From Natronobeatus ordinarius (GTDB taxonomy: Archaea; Halobacteriota; Halobacteria; Halobacteriales; Natrialbaceae): a stretch of 64,000 nucleotides of DNA. Below the pieces are notes generated by a model. It saw nothing but the letters and a program-made list of their open reading frames with translations, did no database searches and was not told where the DNA came from. Within the stretch, counting starts at the first letter, position 1, and each line of letters starts with the position of its first letter. Position numbers and translations under genes: made by a program. The stretch lies in assembly GCF_024362485.1 (NCBI RefSeq), contig NZ_CP101456.1:2790001-2854000 (forward strand). Reading direction: 5' to 3'. Below are positions 8,431-15,195 of this stretch, one piece after another.

Positions 8431-8814
8431 ATGAGCCGATACGGCCCGCGCATCGCCGCCCTCGAGCGTCGCGCCGAACGCGATCGTGCGTCGTTCGATG
8501 CCGATCTCGACAATGGGAAAGCGGCCGAACGCTACGACGATGGGGAAGCAGCCGAACGGTACCTCCGGGACGGGGCCGGCCAGGCGATCTGGCTCTACGT
8601 CGAGGCCCGGACCGGCGGCCGACTGGTTCCGTTCTCGGACGCCGAATTCGAGGCGCTCGAGGGCGCCATGAACACCTGGCTCGAGCTGTACGCGCGGAGT
8701 TACGGCGTCGACCTCGAGGCCGACTTCACGCTTCGGGAGGCGGCAGAGCTGTTGCTCGAGACGCGGAACGTCCACGATACGGCGCAGCTGCTCACCGGTA
8801 TTCCTGGCCGGTAA
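8431..8814 (+). CDS. Conserved haloarchaeal hypothetical protein (127 aa)
   Basis: A soluble, acidic, mostly helical protein starting MSRYGPRIAALERRAERDR. It has a short internal repeat, NGKAAERYDDGEAAERYL. The C-terminal 70 residues (IWLYVEARTGGRLVPFSDAE...) look like a compact conserved domain. I do not recognise a function. It starts 46 nt after fixC on the same strand and could be at the end of that operon, but it also borders the replication origin, so linkage to replication cannot be excluded. ATG 8431 was chosen; the frame is open upstream only because it overlaps fixC. Confidence 0.65.
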   Translation: MSRYGPRIAALERRAERDRASFDADLDNGKAAERYDDGEAAERYLRDGAGQAIWLYVEARTGGRLVPFSDAEFEALEGAMNTWLELYARSYGVDLEADFTLREAAELLLETRNVHDTAQLLTGIPGR

Positions 8815-8860
8815 CCCGTTCGAAATCTGGTGGCGGCCGTCGACGCGGCCGTGTCGTCAC

Positions 8861-8880
8861 ACCCCCTACGTTTCCGACGT
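8861..8880 (-). repeat. Origin recognition box-like repeat (minus orientation)
   Basis: Read on the minus strand it is ACGTCGGAAACGTAGGGGGT, matching the local consensus ACGTCGGAAACnnGGGGTGG. Confidence 0.75.
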
Positions 8881-8930
8881 TTCCAACGTTCTCGAGTGGA
8901 CGACGATGTTGGGGAACGCATATCAGTAGT

Positions 8931-8953
8931 CCCCCACCCCACGTTTCCGACGT
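8931..8953 (-). repeat. Origin recognition box-like repeat (minus orientation)
   Basis: Minus-strand reading gives ACGTCGGAAACGTGGGGTGG followed by more G, the closest match among the two inverted boxes left of the AT-rich segment. Confidence 0.8.
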
Positions 8954-9120
8954 AGTGGTGAGCGGGAGGGTGGGTGGAGTGGAAGGAGATCTCGACGGTG
9001 GATTTATTGAATGAGGGCGGTCGTATCATCGACCAGCCACCTGCTGATGAGTGATCGAACCGTCCGTCGAGGACGATCAACCGACCGACTCCAGAACGGG
9101 TTCGCTCGACCGCTCCTTTC

Positions 9121-9237
9121 GACTGGACCGTCAGTCCAAAACGAAGAAACACTTCGCTTTATTCACAAAACGAAGTGAGCTTAATGGGCGATACTCAGAT
9201 CAAGTACTTAACCTAACTGGTTCAAGAATATGAACCA
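9121..9237. other. AT-rich segment with nested inverted repeats, candidate duplex unwinding element
   Basis: Three perfect inverted repeats are packed here: GACTG/CAGTC (9121-9136), CACTTCG/CGAAGTG (9150-9177) and TGGTTCA-6nt-TGAACCA (9218-9237). The stretch is visibly richer in A and T than anything around it and lies between oppositely oriented boxes. Confidence 0.6.
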
Positions 9238-9282
9238 AAATCAGAGCGGACAGTGGAAATCAGGTTGATACGAGGGAGTTGA

Positions 9283-9303
9283 TACGACGGAAGTATGGGG
9301 TGT
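9283..9303 (+). repeat. Degenerate origin recognition box
   Basis: TACGACGGAAGTATGGGGTG keeps ACGACGGAA and GGGGTG of the consensus but has a changed centre. Confidence 0.5.
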
Positions 9304-9399
9304 CGACTGCCGTTTCCGTCCGGTTCTCGAGTATCTGGCCGATCCGATCGAATCACTGTCAGCAACTGCCCGGCGATCCACCAGAGATCCATCGGCAAT

Positions 9400-9421
9400 A
9401 CGTCGGAAATCCGGGGTGGGT
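9400..9421 (+). repeat. Origin recognition box-like repeat (plus orientation)
   Basis: ACGTCGGAAATCCGGGGTGG; one base from consensus in the core. Confidence 0.8.
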
Positions 9422-9629
9422 GCGCGATGATGCGGAGTGGGGCGCAATGAATTTCGGAGTGGGTAACGAGCGGTGCGGTGAGGGGGAAGTGACGAACCAG
9501 CGGTTGGGCCACCGAACTCGCTGCCACTAACGCGTCATTCGGAGGTGTCTGTACCTGTCTGCCGCCATATGTCTGGGACTGTTCGACCCCACGTCAGAGG
9601 CTGTTCGGCCCCATGTGTCTCGGGCACAT

Positions 9630-9650
9630 ACGTCGGAAATCAGGTTAACC
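9630..9650 (+). repeat. Partial origin recognition box
   Basis: ACGTCGGAAATCAGGTTAAC has the left half of the consensus but loses the GGGG tract. A related weaker copy (AGTGGAAATCAGGTT) is at about 9252. Confidence 0.5.
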
Positions 9651-9707
9651 TCAAACTGGTTTGATATCTGGGATACAGCCCTCTAGGTCCGGAGAAACAA
9701 GCGAATT

Positions 9708-9727
9708 ACGTCGGAAACATGGGGCGG
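9708..9727 (+). repeat. Origin recognition box next to the orc1 promoter
   Basis: ACGTCGGAAACATGGGGCGG ends 14 nt before the TATA box of orc1/cdc6, close enough for the initiator to affect its own transcription. Confidence 0.75.
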
Positions 9728-9740
9728 TCGAGGTCACCAG

Positions 9741-9748
9741 ATTTATAT
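9741..9748 (+). promoter_or_regulatory. TATA box of orc1/cdc6
   Basis: ATTTATAT lies 30-37 nt before the ATG at 9778, which implies a leaderless or nearly leaderless transcript. Confidence 0.7.
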
Positions 9749-9777
9749 CATCGGAGGCGAGAGACCCTGCACGCTAG

Positions 9778-11016
9778 ATGTCTCCCGATTCGTCGTCCGA
9801 CTCAGTTACCGACCCGCTCTTCGAGTCAGGTCACCGGATTTTTGCGAACAAGGATCTGCTCAAAATCGGTCACGTCCCGGAGGCAGATCGCATCGTCGGC
9901 CGGGACGACGAGATCGCCAAGCTCGCCAAGCGGCTGAACGGTGCCGTTCATGGCTACTCCCCCGAGAACGTCATGATCTACGGCAAGACCGGCGCCGGGA
10001 AGTCACTCGTCTCCCGGCACGTCTGCCAGCGTGCGAAAAATGCCGCTCGAGACGACGTCGAGATCGGGACAGCCTACATCGACTGTGCCGAGGACAACAC
10101 CGAGACGCAGGCGATCTCCTCGCTCGCGGCGAAATTGAACGACGAGGTCGCCACCGACGTCTCCGTCCCGTACACGGGATTGAGCACGTCGAAGTACTAC
10201 AAACTCCTCTGGGACGTCCTCGACGCACAGTTCGACTCCGTCATCATCATCCTCGACGAGATCGACCTGATGACCGACAACAACCTGCTGATGAAACTCT
10301 CGCGGGCGGAGGAAGCCGGCAAGATCGAGTGTAGCATTGGGATCATCGCGATCAGCAACAAGATTCAGTACGTCGACAACCTGAACGAACGGATCAAGAG
10401 CAGTTTTCAACATCAGGAGCTGCTGTTCAAACCGTACGACGCGAACCAGCTTCGCGAGATCATGTACAACCGCGAGGACGCCTTCCAGGAGGGTGTGCTT
10501 TCGGACGACGTGATCCCGCTGTCGGCTGCCTTCGCGGCCCAGGAACACGGCGACGCCCGGAAGGCGATCGACATTCTCCGCCACGCGGGCGAAGTCGCCT
10601 CCGAGGACGGGGCGGAGACGGTCCGAGAGGAACACGTCCGTCAGGCCCAACAACACGCCGAGAAAGATCGGTTTCGCGAACTCGTTCACGGGGCGCCCAC
10701 GCAGGCGAAAGCCGCACTGCTCGCGCTCACCGAACTCACGATCACCTCACAGGACGACGCCTTCCTCACGAGCAAAGTCTACGACCAGTACGAGCGCATC
10801 TGCGAGCACGTCGACATCGACGTCCTCTCCGTCCGACGGTTCCGGGATATCCTGAAAGAGCAGGCCTTTCTCGGCGTCGTCGAAATCGAGAAGATCAACA
10901 AAGGCAGCGCCGGCGGCATCCACCTCCAGAACCGACTGATCGAGGACCCGGACGTCGTTCGCGAGACGATCCTCGAGGATAACCGGATGGAAAACTGGGT
11001 CGACCGTTCTCGGTGA
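9778..11016 (+). CDS. Orc1/Cdc6-type replication initiator
   Basis: The 412-residue AAA+ ATPase binds origin recognition boxes and loads the MCM helicase. Walker A is GKTGAGKS (residues 69-76), Walker B ILDEID (about 158-163), sensor 1 is in IIAISNK, and the sensor 2 arginine lies in the GDARKAID block. The C-terminal winged helix (about residues 310-400) is complete. The N-terminal FANKDLLKIGHVPEADRIVGRDDEI block is typical of haloarchaeal family members. Box-like repeats lie on both sides, with one abutting its promoter. Haloarchaea carry many orc paralogues, each tied to its own origin, so I leave the paralogue number open. Confidence 0.93.
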   Translation: MSPDSSSDSVTDPLFESGHRIFANKDLLKIGHVPEADRIVGRDDEIAKLAKRLNGAVHGYSPENVMIYGKTGAGKSLVSRHVCQRAKNAARDDVEIGTAYIDCAEDNTETQAISSLAAKLNDEVATDVSVPYTGLSTSKYYKLLWDVLDAQFDSVIIILDEIDLMTDNNLLMKLSRAEEAGKIECSIGIIAISNKIQYVDNLNERIKSSFQHQELLFKPYDANQLREIMYNREDAFQEGVLSDDVIPLSAAFAAQEHGDARKAIDILRHAGEVASEDGAETVREEHVRQAQQHAEKDRFRELVHGAPTQAKAALLALTELTITSQDDAFLTSKVYDQYERICEHVDIDVLSVRRFRDILKEQAFLGVVEIEKINKGSAGGIHLQNRLIEDPDVVRETILEDNRMENWVDRSR

Positions 11017-11077
11017 ATTCAGGCCGATAGCGACTCAAGCAGAGACGATAGCGACTGGGACGATAGCGGCGGCGAAA

Positions 11078-11100
11078 ACGACGGAAACCCGGGGTGGGAC
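11078..11100 (+). repeat. Downstream origin recognition box 1
   Basis: ACGACGGAAACCCGGGGTGG, 61 nt after the orc1 stop. Confidence 0.8.
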
Positions 11101-11157
11101 TGTCCCGTTGGGAAGCCCACACTCGGCCGAACGCGGGTGGGCAATCGACCTCCCAGA

Positions 11158-11180
11158 ACGTCGGAAACCCGGGGTGGGCC
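11158..11180 (+). repeat. Downstream origin recognition box 2
   Basis: ACGTCGGAAACCCGGGGTGG, the best consensus copy in the window. Confidence 0.85.
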
Positions 11181-11190
11181 CATCCCGCCG

Positions 11191-11230
11191 CTATAGCAGT
11201 CGTTGAACGGCAGTGCACAGTCGATCACGA
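11191..11230 (+). mobile_element. Left-end fragment of the palindromic element
   Basis: CTATAGCAGTCGTTGAACGG and the following bases align with the left 40 nt of the complete element that starts at 11255; no right end follows. Confidence 0.55.
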
Positions 11231-11254
11231 ACGTCCGTACAGCCCACGTCCGCT

Positions 11255-11378
11255 CTATAGTAACCGTTGAAAGTCATCACACACCCGGTCACGACCGTCG
11301 GTGGTCAGCCTCGGCAACGAGGCCAAGGCTGACCGCTCGGCTGTGACCGGGTATAAATCGTTTCAACGAGTACCATAG
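11255..11378. mobile_element. Palindromic MITE-like element, copy 1 (124 bp)
   Basis: Left end CTATAGTAACCGTTGAAAGT and right end CGTTTCAACGAGTACCATAG are imperfect inverted repeats. Inside, CCCGGTCAC pairs with GTGACCGGG and GGTCAGCCT pairs with AGGCTGACC around a short loop, so the whole element can fold into one long hairpin. It has no open reading frame of note. It lies between origin boxes 2 and 3 downstream of orc1. A related element with different interior is at 15055. Confidence 0.75.
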
Positions 11379-11410
11379 CCCAACGAGGCCCTCCACAGAC
11401 GACGGACGAA

Positions 11411-11430
11411 ACGACGGAAACCAGGGGTGT
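11411..11430 (+). repeat. Downstream origin recognition box 3
   Basis: ACGACGGAAACCAGGGGTGT. Confidence 0.75.
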
Positions 11431-11472
11431 ACGCGCCGGGAACTGGAGACGTACAGCTGAAACTGCAGCCGT

Positions 11473-11490
11473 ACGACGGAAACGCGGGGT
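11473..11490 (+). repeat. Downstream origin recognition box 4
   Basis: ACGACGGAAACGCGGGGT; the last of the cluster, 120 nt before the next gene. Confidence 0.7.
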
Positions 11491-11613
11491 CAGGTGGTCA
11501 CGGCTGCCACAATTCGACTTTCGTGCTCATCCGGGTGTGACCGAGCAGCCTACGTTAATCCGCGAGTGGCCGTCGAGTCTCACGGTGAGTGAGCCAAACT
11601 GACTCGACGGGCG

Positions 11614-12054
11614 TCACGCTCGTGTGTTCGTCTCGTCATCCCGAGCCTCAGCCAGGATTCGGTGTGCGTAGAACGCGACCGAAAAATCCTGCGGGCTGGG
11701 GATCGCACAGGCGAGCCAGCCGGCGACCGCCAGCGTCACGACGAGGTCGTCGCTCGAGAGATAGCCACTGACGCCGAGTCCAAGGACCGGGAGCGCGAGC
11801 GTTAGTGGCATCAGCGCAGCGAGCCGAAGAACCCAGGGCGGCTCCCGGCCCGTCGGCTGTGGACGAACTCGCGCCCATCGCGTGCTCGCGAGGGCGCCGA
11901 CGACGCCGTCAGTTCGGTCGGGGAGGTACTCGAGAGCGTGGTCGACGTCGGCGACCGTGAGAACCAGCGCGTGAGACCACTCGTGTGCGACTAGCCCGAC
12001 CCCCACGGCGAAAACGACAGCGAATCCGGCGAGGACCACTTCGAGCTCGGTCAT
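11614..12054 (-). CDS. Small HExxH membrane protein, putative M50-like zinc metalloprotease
   Basis: The 146-residue protein has an N-terminal hydrophobic helix carrying HEWSH (residues 24-28), the zinc-binding motif of site-2 protease-like families, and two or three further membrane segments (about residues 75-95 and 100-125). PSPQDF near residue 118 is reminiscent of the aspartate-bearing motif that completes the zinc site in M50 peptidases. It is much shorter than full site-2 proteases, so it may be a minimal or non-classical member. It is transcribed toward the origin; the next gene is divergent. Confidence 0.6.
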   Translation of the reverse strand: MTELEVVLAGFAVVFAVGVGLVAHEWSHALVLTVADVDHALEYLPDRTDGVVGALASTRWARVRPQPTGREPPWVLRLAALMPLTLALPVLGLGVSGYLSSDDLVVTLAVAGWLACAIPSPQDFSVAFYAHRILAEARDDETNTRA

Positions 12055-12250
12055 CTCTCACTACTCGAGGTGTCGAACGCGGCTCACTAACGGCTCGTCC
12101 TTCACCCGTTGCGCTATTATGGTGGTCGTCGAAACGAGTTGTACTCGATCACAGCCGAGCGACCAGTCTCGGTGCCGGTGCCGTGGCTGACCGCGGCCGT
12201 TCGTGATCGGCTGTGGACCGCACGAATTCTCGAGAAGGGTGTCTACAACA

Positions 12251-12258
12251 GTTAAATA
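12251..12258 (+). promoter_or_regulatory. TATA box, leaderless promoter of the HTH-GNAT gene
   Basis: GTTAAATA lies 23-30 nt before ATG 12281. Confidence 0.55.
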
Positions 12259-12280
12259 CTGTGAGGTGCTATCATGGACC

Positions 12281-13012
12281 ATGTCCACGAGTGAGGAGCT
12301 CTCGTTCGGCCACGAGGACCGCAGGCGGATCTACGAGTACGTCGAGCGCCACGGGGCGGCCGACGCGGACGAGGTGAGAGACCGACTGCGGATCGATCCA
12401 GGTGGATTTCGTCACCACGTCGCGATTCTCAAACGCGACGGGCGACTTGAGGACGAAGATGGTTCACTTCGGGTGACGATCGACGCCGGAGCCAAGGAGG
12501 AGTACGTCACCGAGGACCTCGAGTTCCACATTCGCCCGGCCAGGCAGGAGGATCTCGGGGGGATCGTCGGCGCGATTCGTCAGGTTGCCGAAGAGAAAAC
12601 CTACATCGTCGCCGAGAGCGTCGCCGACGAGATCGATCACCAGGACGCCCTGTTGCGCAACAACGAACTCGAGTCACGGATGTTCTTCGTCGCCACGGTC
12701 GGTGACGAGGTCGTCGGCTGGGTCCATCTCCACTCGCCGGAACTCGACAAACTGAGCCACACCGCCGAACTCACCGTCGGCGTCATCGAGGAGTACCGCG
12801 GCCACGACATCGGCTCGCACCTCCTCTCGCGGGGCCTCGAGTGGGCCGGCTCGAACGGCTACGAGAAGGTGTACAACAGCGTCCCATCGACGAACGAGGA
12901 CGCGATCACCTTCCTCGAAAAACACGGCTGGGAGATCGAGGCCGTCCGCGAGGACCACTACAAGCTCAACGGCGACTACGTCGACGAAGTGATGATGGCA
13001 CTCGAGCTCTGA
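12281..13012 (+). CDS. Winged-helix domain fused to GNAT acetyltransferase
   Basis: The 243-residue protein joins an N-terminal helix-turn-helix (residues about 8-70; HEDRRRIYEYVERHGAADADEVRDRL then HHVAILKRDGRLE) to a GNAT acetyltransferase domain (about 85-243) with the acetyl-CoA pyrophosphate loop EYRGHDIGSHLL and the NEDAITFLEKHGW C-terminal motif. GNAT enzymes of this kind acetylate proteins or small molecules, and an HTH suggests DNA or nucleoid targeting. The TATA box right before ATG 12281 supports this start. The target is unknown. It precedes the YchF-like gene by 135 nt on the same strand. Confidence 0.8.
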   Translation: MSTSEELSFGHEDRRRIYEYVERHGAADADEVRDRLRIDPGGFRHHVAILKRDGRLEDEDGSLRVTIDAGAKEEYVTEDLEFHIRPARQEDLGGIVGAIRQVAEEKTYIVAESVADEIDHQDALLRNNELESRMFFVATVGDEVVGWVHLHSPELDKLSHTAELTVGVIEEYRGHDIGSHLLSRGLEWAGSNGYEKVYNSVPSTNEDAITFLEKHGWEIEAVREDHYKLNGDYVDEVMMALEL

Positions 13013-13147
13013 CCGGAGTTGCCTCGCCGTCGCGTGACGACCGCCACCGCCACGTGACTCGTCTTGGCGGTCGAACGCTGTGCGGTGTTGGATCCCCATA
13101 CCCCGCGAATCGAAAGACAGTTTTCCCAACGCGGGTTACCCCGTGGC

Positions 13148-14326
13148 ATGCTCTCGATTGCACTTGCCGGGAAGCCGAACGCCGGCAAGTCTACTCTTTA
13201 CACGGCGGCGACGATGGCCGAGGTCGACGTCGCGAACTACCCCTTTACGACCATCGACGCAAACCGCGGCGTGAGCTACGTCCGCACCGACTGCCCCTGC
13301 CTCGAGCGCGACGAACGCTGTACCAGCGAGAACTGCCGGGACGGCAAGCGGTACGTCCCCATCGAACTGCTCGACGTCGCCGGCCTCGTCCCCGGTGCCC
13401 ACGAGGGGAAGGGGCTGGGCAACCAGTTCCTCGACGAACTCACCAACGCCGACGTCATCGTCAACGTGATCGACGCCTCCGGTGGGACGAACGCGAAGGG
13501 CGAACCCGTCGAGCTCGGCGAGCACGACCCCCTCGAGGACGTCGACTTCGTCGAAGAAGAGATGGACCTCTGGCTCGCAGGCATCGTCGAGCGAAACTGG
13601 GAGTCCGTGGAGCGTAAGTCCCGTTCGCCCGACTTCGATCTCGACGACGTGCTCGCGGACATGCTCACCGGCTTCGGCGCGACGCCGGTCGACGTCGCGA
13701 CGATCCTCCGCGACCTCGAGTACCCCGACGATCCGATCCAGTGGGAGGACGAGCACCGCGAGGCGCTCGCCCGGGACGTCCGCCGGCGGACGAAGCCGAT
13801 CGTCGTCGCCGCGAACAAGATCGACGTCGCCCCCGCCGAAAACGTCGAGCGCCTGCTCGAGCTCGACAAACCCGTGATCCCGACCACCGCCGAGGGCGAG
13901 CTCGCGCTCCGACGGGCCGCGGAGGCCGACCTCGTGGACTACGACCCCGGCGACGCCGCCTTCGAGATCACGGGCGACGTCAGCGACGCCCAGCGCGAGG
14001 CGCTCGAGGGGCTCGGCGAGGCGATCGGCCAGTGGGACGGCACCGGCGTCCAGGCCGCCTTCGACCACGCCGTCTACGAGTTGCTCGAGTACGTCACCGT
14101 CTACCCCGTCGAGGACGCCTCGAAGTGGTCCGACGGCAGCGGGAACGTCCTCCCCGACGCCTTCCTCTTACCCGAGGGATCGACCCCGCGAGACCTCGCT
14201 TACGCCGTCCACTCCGACATCGGTGACGGCTACCTCCACGCCGTCGACGCGCGTTCGTCTCGAGAGATTTCGGACAGCTACGAACTCGAGGAGGGCGACG
14301 TGATCAAGATCGTGAGTACTAATTGA
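13148..14326 (+). CDS. YchF/Ygr210-like GTP-binding protein with TGS domain
   Basis: The 392-residue Obg-superfamily P-loop protein has G1 GKPNAGKST (residues 8-16), G3 DVAGLVPGAHEGKGLG, and G4 ANKID, followed by a long helical region and a C-terminal TGS domain (about 325-392; RDLAYAVHSDIGDGYLHAVD). YchF/OLA1 proteins of bacteria and eukaryotes have lost the canonical NKxD and use ATP; here NKID is kept, which suggests GTP. Cysteines CPCLERDERC near 60-75 form a possible metal site found in archaeal relatives. It binds ribosomes in the studied relatives. ATG 13148 puts the P-loop at the N-terminus as expected. Confidence 0.88.
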   Translation: MLSIALAGKPNAGKSTLYTAATMAEVDVANYPFTTIDANRGVSYVRTDCPCLERDERCTSENCRDGKRYVPIELLDVAGLVPGAHEGKGLGNQFLDELTNADVIVNVIDASGGTNAKGEPVELGEHDPLEDVDFVEEEMDLWLAGIVERNWESVERKSRSPDFDLDDVLADMLTGFGATPVDVATILRDLEYPDDPIQWEDEHREALARDVRRRTKPIVVAANKIDVAPAENVERLLELDKPVIPTTAEGELALRRAAEADLVDYDPGDAAFEITGDVSDAQREALEGLGEAIGQWDGTGVQAAFDHAVYELLEYVTVYPVEDASKWSDGSGNVLPDAFLLPEGSTPRDLAYAVHSDIGDGYLHAVDARSSREISDSYELEEGDVIKIVSTN

Positions 14327-14389
14327 AAAACACTGTCACAGAAGACCTCATACTGTTTGGAGCACCCTGATAGACGAGCGTACTTCGAC

Positions 14390-14857
14390 TCATTCTAGTG
14401 GCTGTGCGTAATCGACTTGCTTCGGCTGGAAGTCCGTATCGCGGTAGAAACGGCGTGCGCCCTCGTTTTGCCACTCGCAGGAGACTTTGAGATGATCACA
14501 TCCCCGCTCGCGAGCGAGTTCTTTCACACGCTCGATAACCGCCGTGCCGTGGCCTCGACTCCGGTCGTCTTCGTCGATAGCGATGTTCACGATGCGAAGG
14601 TACTTCGAGTACTGCCGGGAGGGGTGGCGACCCTCGCAAAGCGTGAGGAAGCCGATCGTCTCGCCCTCGTGAACGATGAGGTAGTCCGTGACGTCCTCGT
14701 CGTCGAGGTGAGCGCGGAAGCCGTCGTCGGAGACCTCGTGAACGTCCGCGTAGACGAGTTCGTTCAACTCGGAGTACTCCTCCATCCTCTTTGCGAGGTC
14801 GTACCAGCGTTCGACGAGCGCATCGAGGTCGTCTGCGGTGGCTTCCACGAGTTCCAT
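14390..14857 (-). CDS. GNAT family N-acetyltransferase
   Basis: The 155-residue protein is a single GNAT domain: beta strand DYLIVHEGETIGFLTL, then IVNIAIDEDDRSRGHGTAVIERVKELA with the acetyl-CoA-binding R/Q-x-x-G-x-G/A variant, and the C-terminal NEGARRFYRDTDFQ. It would acetylate an amine on an unknown small molecule or peptide. ATG 14857 (MELVEAT) is preferred to an upstream TTG. It is convergent with the YchF-like gene and separated by 63 nt. Confidence 0.85.
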   Translation of the reverse strand: MELVEATADDLDALVERWYDLAKRMEEYSELNELVYADVHEVSDDGFRAHLDDEDVTDYLIVHEGETIGFLTLCEGRHPSRQYSKYLRIVNIAIDEDDRSRGHGTAVIERVKELARERGCDHLKVSCEWQNEGARRFYRDTDFQPKQVDYAQPLE

Positions 14858-15054
14858 ACGGTGATTCCTCAACGCTCGTTTGTTAGGCTTCGGTCAGTGT
14901 GTTGTATTATGACACGCGCCTCCGCTGCTCTATGAGAGAGTCGGAAGAACACAGTGATTCGATGGGGTCGTTTCGTCGACGGTTGTCTGATCGGCACAGA
15001 ACTGCCTGACAGTGTGTGCATCGAGCTACCGAGAGACGAAGCAGGTGACGCGGT

Positions 15055-15179
15055 GTATAGTAGCCACTGAAAGTCAGTGCACACCTGCTCGCGACTCAGC
15101 GGCCAGTACTGGCGAGATTCCGTCAGTACTGGCCGCTCTGCTGCGAGCAGTGTGTAAATCGTTTCAGTTGTTACTATAG
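15055..15179. mobile_element. Palindromic MITE-like element, copy 2 (125 bp)
   Basis: Ends TATAGTAGCCACTGAAAGTC and CGTTTCAGTTGTTACTATAG match those of the 11255 element, including GTGTGTAAATCGTTTCA near the right end. The centre is different: GCGGCCAGTACTG pairs perfectly with CAGTACTGGCCGC, and GCTCGC with GCGAGC. It fills most of the 338-nt gene-free stretch 14858-15195; the rest shows no other feature. Confidence 0.75.
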
Positions 15180-15195
15180 CGTTCGTCCCTTCGCC

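Larger units (their letters stand above)
8815..9777. other. Replication origin region upstream of orc1/cdc6
   Basis: This 963-nt gene-free stretch holds two origin-recognition-box-like repeats in minus orientation (8861-8880 and 8931-8953), an AT-richer segment (about 9138-9260) with several perfect inverted repeats, and plus-orientation boxes at 9283, 9400, 9630 and 9708, directly before an orc1/cdc6 gene. Inverted boxes flanking an AT-rich unwinding element beside cdc6 is the standard haloarchaeal origin layout. A 43-codon open frame at 9048-9179 crosses the AT-rich part and is probably chance. Confidence 0.8.

Noticed and set aside
9048-9179. A 43-codon ORF (MSDRTVRRGRSTDRLQNGFA...) in the origin
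   Set aside because: It crosses the AT-rich origin segment and its inverted repeats, is basic where haloarchaeal proteins are acidic, and resembles no family.
9541-9620. CTGTTCGACCCCA/CTGTTCGGCCCCA pair considered as further origin boxes
   Set aside because: They share the CCCCA part but lack the GGAAA core, so I do not count them.
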